DNA of 64,000 bases from Dyadobacter sp. CY345 (GTDB lineage Bacteria > Bacteroidota > Bacteroidia > Cytophagales > Spirosomataceae): assembly GCF_021502725.1 (NCBI RefSeq), contig NZ_JAKFFS010000004.1, positions 186,001 to 250,000 of the forward strand, in the 5' to 3' direction. The notes beneath the pieces are model-generated. The model did no database searches, was not told the DNA's origin, and saw only the letters and a program-made list of their open reading frames with translations. A program made the translations under genes and the position numbers. Position 1 is the first letter of the stretch. Each line of letters begins with the position of its first letter. Below, piece by piece: positions 46,358 through 53,316 of the stretch.

Positions 46358-46711
46358 ATGAAAAATTTTATCACATTGGTTTTACTAGGCTCTGGTTTAT
46401 TCTCCTGTGCTTCGGTGAAAGTTCAGAAATTAACCACCAATCACCCAAAACCACGAAATTGTGAAGTAGAGGTTTTTAATAATGAAAGTGAGGTAAAAAG
46501 AAAGTTTGAAGTAGTTTGTGTGCTTGATAGCAAAACCGGAAACTCCATCTGGAATAAACGAACAGCCGAAGCAGCCATAGAAAATGCTAAAAACAAAGCC
46601 TGTGAATGCGGCGCAGATGCGATTGTAGTAACATCTTCGGGACGGACAAAGCTTAAATTTTATTCTTATCGGAGAGGGATTGCTAATTTGAAGGGAGTTA
46701 AGTATTTGTGA
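46358..46711 (+). CDS. Small lipoprotein of unknown function
   Basis: 117 residues with a lipoprotein signal (MKNFITLVLLGSGLFSC, acylated Cys17). The middle (NWxxRTAEAAIENAKNKACECGADAIVVTSSGRT) has Cys and Ala-rich helix features like DUF4156/RcsF-type small lipoproteins, but I cannot assign a family with certainty. It is a single gene, convergent with the hydrolase (stops 8 bp apart). Confidence 0.65.
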   Translation: MKNFITLVLLGSGLFSCASVKVQKLTTNHPKPRNCEVEVFNNESEVKRKFEVVCVLDSKTGNSIWNKRTAEAAIENAKNKACECGADAIVVTSSGRTKLKFYSYRRGIANLKGVKYL

Positions 46712-46718
46712 GGTTTGA

Positions 46719-47519
46719 TCAAATCAAATCCTTAATAATACCGGAAGCCTTCTCGACCAAATTCCCATGCCCAGCAGCAAGCAAAAAATATTGTTCTTCC
46801 GGGAGAAGCGCAGACAGTTTCTTTACATCCTTTGCCTTCAATAACTTATCATGTTTTCCGATAAACAAATAAATCTTGGTACTATTAAGTTTTTTGTAAA
46901 TCATAGGAACATCAAATTTCAACATCCGGAAAGCCAGCCAGGAGCGGTAAATGGTTTCCTGTCGTTTTGGATCGGAGAGCATGAACTGTGTAAAACGGAT
47001 CAGGCTTTTGTGAATAAGTCCTAACTTTTCAAACAAATTGGCTGACTTTATTAAGATATCCGGATTTTGAATTACCCAATGAAAAAGTTTCCGGGTCGGC
47101 CGGAAGCGGGAAGCCAATGTATAAACCGGATGTTCTGAAACTCCGTCTGGTGCAATTAAAAATGCATTATCGGTTTTTTCGGAAAAGGCCTCCAAAGTTG
47201 CCAGGGCAAATCTTCCACCCATACTGAAGGCAGCGATATCAAAACGGGCAATTTTATTTTCTTCTAAAAAATCAGAAATCAGTTTTTTCCAAGATATTTT
47301 GGTAATAATATCCTGATCGGAAAAATCACCATTTCCATGAATACCCTTACTTTGCCCATGGAAAAATAGGTCGAAAGCGTAGATTGTATAGTGATCTCCC
47401 AAAAGTTGAGAAAAGGATTCAAAACAAGATAAGCCGGTTTGGCCAATGCCGTGGAAGGCGAGAAGGATTTTAGGGCCGTGACCTAGTTTATGATAATGAA
47501 GAATTTTTATATCACTCAT
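46719..47519 (-). CDS. Alpha/beta hydrolase
   Basis: 266 residues from ATG 47519 (MSDIKILHYHKLGHGPKIL); an upstream in-frame Met at 47558 lies inside the toxin gene. The oxyanion motif is LLAFHGIGQTG, the nucleophile Ser is in AAFSMGGRFAL (about residue 103), and the likely catalytic His is in AAGHGNLVEKAS near the end. No lipobox or signal is seen, so it is cytoplasmic. It overlaps the toxin stop by 8 bp and so is co-transcribed with the toxin-antitoxin pair, which is unusual for a hydrolase. The substrate is unknown. Confidence 0.8.
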   Translation of the reverse strand: MSDIKILHYHKLGHGPKILLAFHGIGQTGLSCFESFSQLLGDHYTIYAFDLFFHGQSKGIHGNGDFSDQDIITKISWKKLISDFLEENKIARFDIAAFSMGGRFALATLEAFSEKTDNAFLIAPDGVSEHPVYTLASRFRPTRKLFHWVIQNPDILIKSANLFEKLGLIHKSLIRFTQFMLSDPKRQETIYRSWLAFRMLKFDVPMIYKKLNSTKIYLFIGKHDKLLKAKDVKKLSALLPEEQYFLLAAGHGNLVEKASGIIKDLI

Positions 47520-47775
47520 AAGCGTCTCTTCGATGCCTGACACCGGAAACTTCAACAATCCTTACAACGTCGTCAACTGAATATAGTACACGAAAATTTC
47601 CGATTCGAATTCTATAAATATTTTGAGTTGAGGTTAATTTTTTACAACCCGGTGGGCGCGGATCGTCAGCTAATAATTGGATTGCAGGAATAATTCTTTG
47701 AACTTCTATTTTTTGAAGTTTACGAATTTCTCTTTGAGCAGAGCTTGAAATAGTTACCTCGTAAATTTTAGGCAT
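47512..47775 (-). CDS. RelE/ParE-family toxin
   Basis: An 87-residue protein of the RelE/ParE fold. It starts MPKIYEVTISSSAQREIRKLQ and ends YRIRIGNFRVLYSVDDVVRIVEVSGVRHRRDAYE. The basic C-terminal strand with GNFRVLY and RHRRDAY fits mRNA-cleaving RelE toxins. The start codon overlaps the end of the antitoxin gene by 8 bp, the usual coupling. The next gene (hydrolase) overlaps its stop. Confidence 0.85.
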   Translation of the reverse strand: MPKIYEVTISSSAQREIRKLQKIEVQRIIPAIQLLADDPRPPGCKKLTSTQNIYRIRIGNFRVLYSVDDVVRIVEVSGVRHRRDAYE

Positions 47776-47959
47776 CGAATTTTCCTTCTGCCTTTAATTC
47801 CTGAACAAAAAGATCAAAAGACATGGAACCTTCTGATTTCCTTTCTTCAACAAGGAGTGCATCCAGTACATCTTCAACAATCTGTCCGTGTTCTTCCATA
47901 GAAATAATAAGATCCGTCTTTTGACCTTTTTCATTGGTAATAAATCGAATACCAGTCAT
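47768..47959 (-). CDS. Cognate antitoxin (unclassified)
   Basis: A 63-residue acidic protein directly upstream of the RelE toxin and overlapping its start by 8 bp, so an antitoxin role is inferred from position. The sequence starts MTGIRFITNEKGQKTDLIISMEEHG and ends with a helical EERKSEGSMSFDLFVQELKAEGKFDA, the kind of tail that wraps a RelE toxin. It does not show the standard RelB, HigA or Phd motifs. Confidence 0.75.
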   Translation of the reverse strand: MTGIRFITNEKGQKTDLIISMEEHGQIVEDVLDALLVEERKSEGSMSFDLFVQELKAEGKFDA

Positions 47960-47980
47960 AGCTTTTTTTTATAAATATAA

Positions 47981-48026
47981 AAAAACCTCCGAACAAATCC
48001 ATTTATGAATAACGTCCGGAGGTTTT
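47981..48026 (-). terminator. Terminator of prfB
   Basis: AAAACCTCCG pairs with CGGAGGTTTT over a 25-nt loop, and a run of T follows on the minus strand. It lies 18 bp after the prfB stop, upstream of the antitoxin gene. Confidence 0.75.
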
Positions 48027-48043
48027 CTAAAACTCAATATTTC

Positions 48044-49118
48044 TTAATACTCCATCAAATAAGCTTTAATGAAATCATTGATCTCACCATTCAACACTGC
48101 ATCCGTGTTAGAAGTCTGATGGTCCGTGCGGTGATCTTTCACGCGGCGGTCATCCAATACATAACTGCGGATCTGAGAGCCCCATTCGATTTTACGTTTG
48201 GAAGCTTCCACTTCTGCGCGTGCTGCATTACGTTTTTCAAGCTCGATCTGATAAAGACGCGATTTCAATAAACGGATTGCAACTTCCTTATTCATCAGCT
48301 GAGAACGTTCCTGCTGACAAGCGATGATAATTCCGGATGGTTTATGATGCAGACGAACTGCCGTTTCCACCTTGTTCACATTCTGTCCACCAGCACCACC
48401 AGAACGGTAGGTATCCCAGGTAATATCAGCCAGATTGACATCAATTTCAATCGTATCGTCCGCCAAAGGATATACATAAACCGAAGTAAATGAAGTATGG
48501 CGGCGGGCATTGGAATCAAAAGGTGAAATGCGGACAAGACGATGAACGCCGTTTTCCGACTTCAAATTTCCATAAGCATATTCACCGGAAATTTCCAATG
48601 TTACTGATTTGATACCTGCTACATCTCCATCCTGCAAATCTACCTCGCGAACTTTGTATCCGTTTTTCTCCGCCCACATGATGTACATCCGCATGAGCAT
48701 TGATGCCCAGTCCTGCGATTCAGTACCACCGGCACCGGAGTTAATTTCAATAACGGCCGGAAGTTCGTCACCTTCTTCGCCCATCATTTTGCGGAATTCA
48801 ATTTCGTCAAGTTTCGCTTCCAGCTTTTTGCCTTCTTCATCTACCTCTTCTTCGGTAGCTTCGCTTGCATCATAAAATTCCCAGATTGTATCCAGGTCAT
48901 CGCGTAATCTTGAAAGATCTTCAAATCCTGTTGTCCAGAATTTAAGTCCGCGAATTTCCTTCATTGTTTTCTCAGCCCGCTCCGAGTCGCCCCAGAATTC
49001 TGGTTGAGAAGTTTGTTGTTCAAGGTCGTCTAGCTGTTTTTTACGGTTAGCGTAGTCAAAGATACCTCCCCAAAGCCTCTACACGGGCCTTCAAGTCTTT
49101 CAATTGATCAAGTGTCAT
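48044..49118 (-). CDS. prfB: Peptide chain release factor 2 (with programmed frameshift)
   Basis: Release factor 2 terminates translation at UGA and UAA. The gene starts at ATG 49118 ([20 protein letters not shown]) and runs into TGA at 49058-49056. The second frame resumes with DYANRKKQL after a +1 shift and reaches 48044, giving about 357 residues. The site is CTT-TGA-C preceded by the Shine-Dalgarno-like GGGAGG (49070-49065) three bases upstream, the classical autoregulatory frameshift. The [10 protein letters not shown] peptidyl-hydrolysis motif (GGQ) is in the second half. The UGA-reading SPF-type region lies before it. Confidence 0.95.
49055..49070 (-). promoter_or_regulatory. prfB programmed +1 frameshift site
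   Basis: On the minus strand, GGGAGG TAT CTT TGA C. The slippery CTT followed by in-frame UGA and C, with an upstream SD-like GGGAGG at the usual distance, matches RF2 autoregulation in many bacteria. When RF2 is low, ribosomes pause at UGA and shift +1. Confidence 0.9.
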
Positions 49119-49153
49119 TGAATTTTTTGAATTTATAGTTATTAATTTATTTA

Positions 49154-49294
49154 GTCAATTATTGTCAGGGGTAGTCATGAAATTGTCAGGAGTAGCCAGG
49201 GAATTGTCAAGGGTAGTCAGGAAATGGTCAGGAAGTTGTTAGCGATCCTTGACAATCCTTGACAAAACCTGACTATAATTGACCACAACATGAC
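49154..49294. repeat. TGTCAGG-type inverted repeat element, copy 2 (left flank of the four-helix gene)
   Basis: The left part holds three exact-length 21-bp tandem units starting ATTGTCA (49161-49181, 49182-49202, 49203-49223) and a partial fourth. The right part, from 49247, reads CCTTGACAATCCTTGACAAAACC and is the reverse complement of the unit core. The two sides can pair as a long hairpin around GTTGTTAGCGATC. It begins with GTCAATTATTGTCAGG and contains GACAAAACCTGAC (49261-49273), both identical to copy 1 at 2.67 kb. It ends 4 bp before the four-helix gene stop. Confidence 0.8.
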
Positions 49295-49297
49295 ATT

Positions 49298-49648
49298 TCA
49301 TTTCCCAATCGTCCTGATATAGTTATTAAGTTTCACCGATAATGATTCGCAAAGTTGGCTTAATTCTGTGAATTTTTCTATGCTTATCAGATTTCTGTTT
49401 TTTGCTTTTGCAAGCCAGGTTACTGTCTCCTTTAAAGAACCACGGGCGTAGAAGCAAAAGTTCAGATTTTCTTTATAATGATACCGACCATAACCTTCCG
49501 CAATATTTGCCGCCACAGAATCCGCTGATCTCACCAGTTGTTTACCAATTGTATCCTTAATAAAATAGCTCCAGGCATCAGCAAGTTTCCATACCTCTTC
49601 ACCTAACGTCATCGCCATCTGATAAATATGCAGCTCTTCAAGTTTCAT
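49298..49648 (-). CDS. Four-helix-bundle protein (S23/IVS-type)
   Basis: 116 residues from ATG 49648 (MKLEELHIYQMAMTLGEEVWKLADAW); the 15 residues upstream are not typical. Helical throughout, with the family pattern LVRSADSVAANIAEGYGR near residues 40-60 and KETVTWLAKAKNRNLIS later. This is the S23 family: small four-helix-bundle proteins first found in rRNA intervening sequences, related to the Avd accessory protein of diversity-generating retroelements. No reverse transcriptase is nearby. The gene is enclosed by two inverted-repeat elements of one family, suggesting a mobile or repeat-associated unit. Molecular function unknown. Confidence 0.85.
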   Translation of the reverse strand: MKLEELHIYQMAMTLGEEVWKLADAWSYFIKDTIGKQLVRSADSVAANIAEGYGRYHYKENLNFCFYARGSLKETVTWLAKAKNRNLISIEKFTELSQLCESLSVKLNNYIRTIGK

Positions 49649-49745
49649 AAAATAGTGGTTAGTCAACAATAAATCATGACTATAAATACGCATTACCGAC
49701 GATCTGGTAACTTAAAAACAATACCAGACCAAAATGACTTCCCCC

Positions 49746-49913
49746 TGGTCGTCAGGAATTTGTCGTTTGTAGTCAGGAAATTGTCAGGGGTTGTCAAGTG
49801 TAATCAGGAAATTGAGAGTGATGCCTGACTATAAATGACCGCGCGGCGGACCGCAACCCTTGACAATACCTGACAATCATGACTATTTCCTGACCATTCC
49901 TGACGATTACCTG
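49746..49913. repeat. TGTCAGG-type inverted repeat element, copy 3 (right flank of the four-helix gene)
   Basis: A 168-bp element with TCAGGAA/TTGTCAGGGG units on the left and CCTTGACAATACCTGACAATCATGAC-type units on the right, around a GC-rich centre (49838-49855, containing palindrome CCGCGCGG). The right arm is the reverse complement of the left unit type. It occupies most of the 342-bp gap between the four-helix gene start and lpdA, and ends 23 bp before the lpdA -7 element. Confidence 0.75.
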
Positions 49914-49935
49914 CCGTTTTCATAACGATATTCAC

Positions 49936-49943
49936 TACCTTTG
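49936..49943 (+). promoter_or_regulatory. -7 promoter element of lpdA
   Basis: TACCTTTG fits TAnnTTTG and lies 47 bp before the lpdA ATG. The -33 region overlaps the end of the repeat element and has no clear TTG. Confidence 0.55.
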
Positions 49944-49990
49944 CATGAAATTTTTGTCAACCCATTTCTTTCAAATAAAAATACTAGAAA

Positions 49991-51388
49991 ATGGCTCAAA
50001 CGTATGACGTGATTGTGGTTGGTAGCGGTCCTGGCGGATATCCGGCAGCTATCCGTGCTTCCCAATTAGGACTAAAGGTAGCAATTGTAGAAAAGGAACT
50101 TTTAGGTGGGATTTGCCTTAACTGGGGCTGTATTCCAACCAAAGCTCTTCTTAAAAGTGCACAAGTTTTTGAATATATTAAACATGCAAAAGACTACGGC
50201 ATTAACGTAGGCGAATCATCTGCTGATTTCGGAGGCGTTATCAAACGTAGCCGTGGCGTTGCAGATAGCATGAGCAAAGGAGTTGCTTTCCTGATGAAAA
50301 AGAATAAAATCGACGTCATCATGGGAACAGGTAAAGTGAAAGGTGTAAAAACAGTTGAAGTTACTGATAAGGACGGAAATAAAACTGATTATACTGCTGG
50401 TAAAGGTGTTGTGATTGCAACAGGAGCGCGTGCACGTGAATTGCCAAATATTAAAATTGACGGTACGAAAGTAATCGAATACCGTAAAGCAATGAGCCTT
50501 GAAACACAGCCAAAAAGTCTTTTGGTAGTAGGTTCAGGTGCGATCGGTATGGAGTTTGCTTATGTGTATGCAACCATGGGAACGAAAGTAACGGTTGTTG
50601 AATTCCTTCCAAACCTTGTTCCGGTTGAAGACGAAGATATTTCGAAAGAAATCGCGAAACAATACAAAAAACTGGGTGTTGATACTTTTGTTAATTCTTC
50701 TGTTGAGAAAGTTGACACAAGTGGAAACGGTTGCAAAGTGACTGTTAAAACACCGGACGGAGAAAAAACTTTTGAAGTTGATGTTGTGCTTTCAGCAGCT
50801 GGTATCGTTTCGAATATCGAAAATATCGGTCTGGAAGAAGCAGGTATCAAAACGGATAAAGGTAAAATTTCTGTCAACGAATGGTATGAAACCAACGTTC
50901 CTGGTTTCTACGCAATTGGTGACTGTACGCCTGGACCTGCTTTGGCACACGTTGCTACTGCGGAAGGTATCATTTGCGCAGAGAAAATTGCAGGTCACAA
51001 AACGGAAGCTTTGGATTATGGAAACATTCCTGGCTGTACGTATTGCCAGCCTGAAATCGCTTCTGTTGGTTTCACTGAGAAAAAAGCAAAAGAAGCTGGT
51101 TACGATATCAAAGTGGGTAAATTCCCATTCAAAGCATCTGGTAAAGCTACGGCTGCCGGTGCTACGGACGGTTTCGTAAAAGTTATTTTTGATGCAAAAT
51201 ATGGTGAGTTCCTTGGAGCACACATGATTGGTACAAACGTTACTGAAATGATCGCAGAGGTTGTGGTAGCCCGTAAACTGGAAACTACTGCTCACGAAAT
51301 CATGCGTTCAATTCACCCACACCCAACGATGTCAGAAGCTTTGAAAGGAGCAACTGAGGCGGCGTATGGTGAAGCAATTGATTTGTAA
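49991..51388 (+). CDS. lpdA: Dihydrolipoyl dehydrogenase
   Basis: A 465-residue flavoprotein (E3) that reoxidises dihydrolipoamide with NAD in the pyruvate, 2-oxoglutarate or branched-chain dehydrogenase complexes, or the glycine cleavage system. FAD motif GSGPGGYPAA is at residues 11-20, the redox disulfide Cys42/Cys47 is in GGICLNWGCIPTKALL, and the NAD motif is GSGAIGMEFAYVY (about 180). The second FAD motif TNVPGFYAIGDC and the C-terminal HPHPTMSEAL with the catalytic His-Glu pair are also present. Length is normal. The gene stands alone, so the complex it serves cannot be told. Confidence 0.95.
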   Translation: MAQTYDVIVVGSGPGGYPAAIRASQLGLKVAIVEKELLGGICLNWGCIPTKALLKSAQVFEYIKHAKDYGINVGESSADFGGVIKRSRGVADSMSKGVAFLMKKNKIDVIMGTGKVKGVKTVEVTDKDGNKTDYTAGKGVVIATGARARELPNIKIDGTKVIEYRKAMSLETQPKSLLVVGSGAIGMEFAYVYATMGTKVTVVEFLPNLVPVEDEDISKEIAKQYKKLGVDTFVNSSVEKVDTSGNGCKVTVKTPDGEKTFEVDVVLSAAGIVSNIENIGLEEAGIKTDKGKISVNEWYETNVPGFYAIGDCTPGPALAHVATAEGIICAEKIAGHKTEALDYGNIPGCTYCQPEIASVGFTEKKAKEAGYDIKVGKFPFKASGKATAAGATDGFVKVIFDAKYGEFLGAHMIGTNVTEMIAEVVVARKLETTAHEIMRSIHPHPTMSEALKGATEAAYGEAIDL

Positions 51389-51391
51389 TAA

Positions 51392-51423
51392 GGCTTTCGG
51401 CTGTCGGCGATCAGCTTTCGGCT
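51392..51423. repeat. GCTTTCGGCT direct repeat after lpdA
   Basis: GGCTTTCGGCT (51392-51402) and AGCTTTCGGCT (51413-51423) are 21 bp apart, with CTGTCGGCGATC between. It has the same layout and core as the repeat after sdhA at 27674-27706. It begins 4 bp after the lpdA stop. Confidence 0.7.
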
Positions 51424-51440
51424 TTTAGAAAATAATGTTA

Positions 51441-51476
51441 AAACCCCGGAGGATTTAGGTCTTCCGGGGTTTTTGT
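51441..51476 (+). terminator. Terminator of lpdA
   Basis: Perfect stem AACCCCGGA / TCCGGGGTT with a 12-nt loop, followed by TTTG and another T-run. It lies about 53 bp after the lpdA stop. Confidence 0.85.
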
Positions 51477-51690
51477 TTTTTGGACGACCACACAGTGAGA
51501 TTACATCATTGAAATGGTTTATATTGAAATTTCTATAACTTTATATTACCACCAATTCAGCAAAGGCATGTCCCATAGTGACCTCCATACAAAATCGCAG
51601 TATTCTGAAAATATAGAAAACTTCAGTCGGCTTAATCGTTTGGCAGGAAAACTATATCGTTCGAATCCACTAAATAAGAAATTGATTTGT

Positions 51691-52170
51691 ATGGATATTA
51701 GTAGTGAAGATGTGCAGCAATTGTTAAAAAGTCTCAATGACTTCAAGGTAAAATATCTTCTAATAGGAGGAATGGCTGGTGTTGTTCATGGGCATATTCG
51801 TACTACTCAGGATATGGATCTTTGGATAAAAAACGACCTTGCAAATACAAAAGCCCTAGTTAACGCCTTATCCGAAAATGATGTGGTTGGTAGCGATTTG
51901 CTTTTAAATATGCCGCTTATTTTCGGTTATACTTCCGTCCGTTTTGGAATGTCAGGATTTGAACTTGATTTGGGACATTCACTAAAAGCATTTTCAGAAT
52001 CTGATTTTGATGCTTGTTATGAAAGAGCTTTACAGGCAGATCTTGATGGAATTCTATTTCCTGTTATTCAGCTTAGGGATTTAATTACGGAAAAAGAGGC
52101 AACAGGACGAAGTAAGGATTTGGCTGACATTGAAGAATTGCAGCGTATTTGGGAAGAGCACAACAGTTAG
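51691..52170 (+). CDS. Nucleotidyltransferase (AbiEii/DUF6036-like)
   Basis: 159 residues from ATG 51691 (MDISSEDVQQLLKSLNDFKVKYLL). The frame is open for a further 59 codons upstream to 51514, but those residues do not look like a domain. The nucleotidyltransferase core is YLLIGGMAGVVHGHIRTTQDMDLWI (GG and DxD-like TQDMDLW), with a later LRDLITEKEATGRSKDLADIEEL. The pattern resembles AbiEii-type and MNT-like enzymes, including antitoxins and defence nucleotidyltransferases. No HEPN or AbiEi partner is adjacent. Possible defence role is inference. The gene is preceded by a 302-bp gap holding the lpdA repeat and terminator. Confidence 0.7.
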   Translation: MDISSEDVQQLLKSLNDFKVKYLLIGGMAGVVHGHIRTTQDMDLWIKNDLANTKALVNALSENDVVGSDLLLNMPLIFGYTSVRFGMSGFELDLGHSLKAFSESDFDACYERALQADLDGILFPVIQLRDLITEKEATGRSKDLADIEELQRIWEEHNS

Positions 52171-52257
52171 GGTGTAATTATCTTTTTTTTTGGAATCAAA
52201 ACTTCGAAAGTCGTTAAGCGTGTCAAAATCTAAAATCAATTCTGACACACTTATACA

Positions 52258-53256
52258 TTACTTAACTTTCTGACGACGTTGCATCGCTTCTCTCCAGGTT
52301 GTCAGAATAATACCTTCTTTCTCAATATACTTTCTTAATTCCGGATCGATCATCGCCAGAAAATCGCCTTCGCGGGTTGGATATGAATCTGTGATTTTTG
52401 GAAAAACTTCGGTATGGATCGTGCAGTGCATGATCACCATCGTAAGGCCGGGTTTGATGTTTTTGATAGCCTGGATGTATTTTTGCGTTTTATATTTTTG
52501 AAGTGCTTTTTCAGACTTATCGCCAGATTCAGGACCTTTCCAGCCATAACTTGAATTCTCTAAATCGTCCAAAACAGGCAAACCGGCGTCCCAAAGCTGT
52601 TTTCCAACCATTTGTGTCATGGCGAGCTGGTCAGCAATTATTTTTTCCTGAACCTGGACGACAGAATTATGTCCGCCCGGAAACATGACCGGAATTTTTT
52701 CTTCCATACCTACTTTCAGATAACGCTGTAAAAATTCAGGCGTAGCGAAAAGCGTTCCCATGTGCGAATCCAGATGCGTTGGTGTGAAACCCATCGTTCT
52801 TGCCCGATCAAGTTGTGCCCGGATTTCTTTTTCAACTTCATCCGGCGTGGCATTTTTGACGACATCCCCGACACCTCTCCACATTGCACCTTCGGAATCT
52901 ACTAAACCTTTAACCTGGTTTTTGCCGGCAAGCGGTCCCCAGCGATAATCTTTCCATTCAGAAGTCAACGTCAAATGCAGCCCCGCATCTATATCCGGAT
53001 TTTCTTTTAAATAATGAACAAAACCTGGTACCCATCCGCAAGGCATCATCACGCTTAACGAATTGGCAACGCCTTCTTTAATTGCTTTTATCGCTCCCTG
53101 GTTGGATTCATATGACATACCAACATCATCCACGTGGATAATCAAAACCTTTTTCCCTTTTGGATAACCGAGTTTTTCAGCAAAAGTCTGGTCTGTGGTT
53201 TGTCCGTGTAATAGGTGTGTAACCAGTAGGAATAATATTGATAACGATCTCTTCAT
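52258..53256 (-). CDS. Secreted YdjC/ChbG-like carbohydrate deacetylase
   Basis: 332 residues with a signal peptide (MKRSLSILFLLVTHLLHGQ, cleaved near residue 19). The YdjC-family core is VLIIHVDDVGMSYESNQGAIKAIKEGVANSLSVMMPCGWV, with metal-binding Asp-Asp, and INTDAGLHLTLTSEW (DAGLHLTL). HLDSHMG supplies His ligands. The family removes acetyl groups from N-acetylated sugars such as chitobiose. Export suggests action on extracellular or cell-wall-derived glycans. It is a single gene, divergent from the next. Confidence 0.8.
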   Translation of the reverse strand: MKRSLSILFLLVTHLLHGQTTDQTFAEKLGYPKGKKVLIIHVDDVGMSYESNQGAIKAIKEGVANSLSVMMPCGWVPGFVHYLKENPDIDAGLHLTLTSEWKDYRWGPLAGKNQVKGLVDSEGAMWRGVGDVVKNATPDEVEKEIRAQLDRARTMGFTPTHLDSHMGTLFATPEFLQRYLKVGMEEKIPVMFPGGHNSVVQVQEKIIADQLAMTQMVGKQLWDAGLPVLDDLENSSYGWKGPESGDKSEKALQKYKTQKYIQAIKNIKPGLTMVIMHCTIHTEVFPKITDSYPTREGDFLAMIDPELRKYIEKEGIILTTWREAMQRRQKVK

Positions 53257-53316
53257 AAAGTATTTAATTTGTTATGTTTGAAGCTTAGTACCATTCTTTT
53301 AACTACTATACGCACA

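Noticed and set aside
49161-49223. Three 21-bp tandem units could suggest a CRISPR array
   Set aside because: The units are contiguous without spacers, vary in sequence, and are followed by a reverse-complement arm. No cas gene is near.
49298-49648. S23/Avd-like protein as part of a diversity-generating retroelement
   Set aside because: No reverse transcriptase, template repeat or variable repeat is found nearby.
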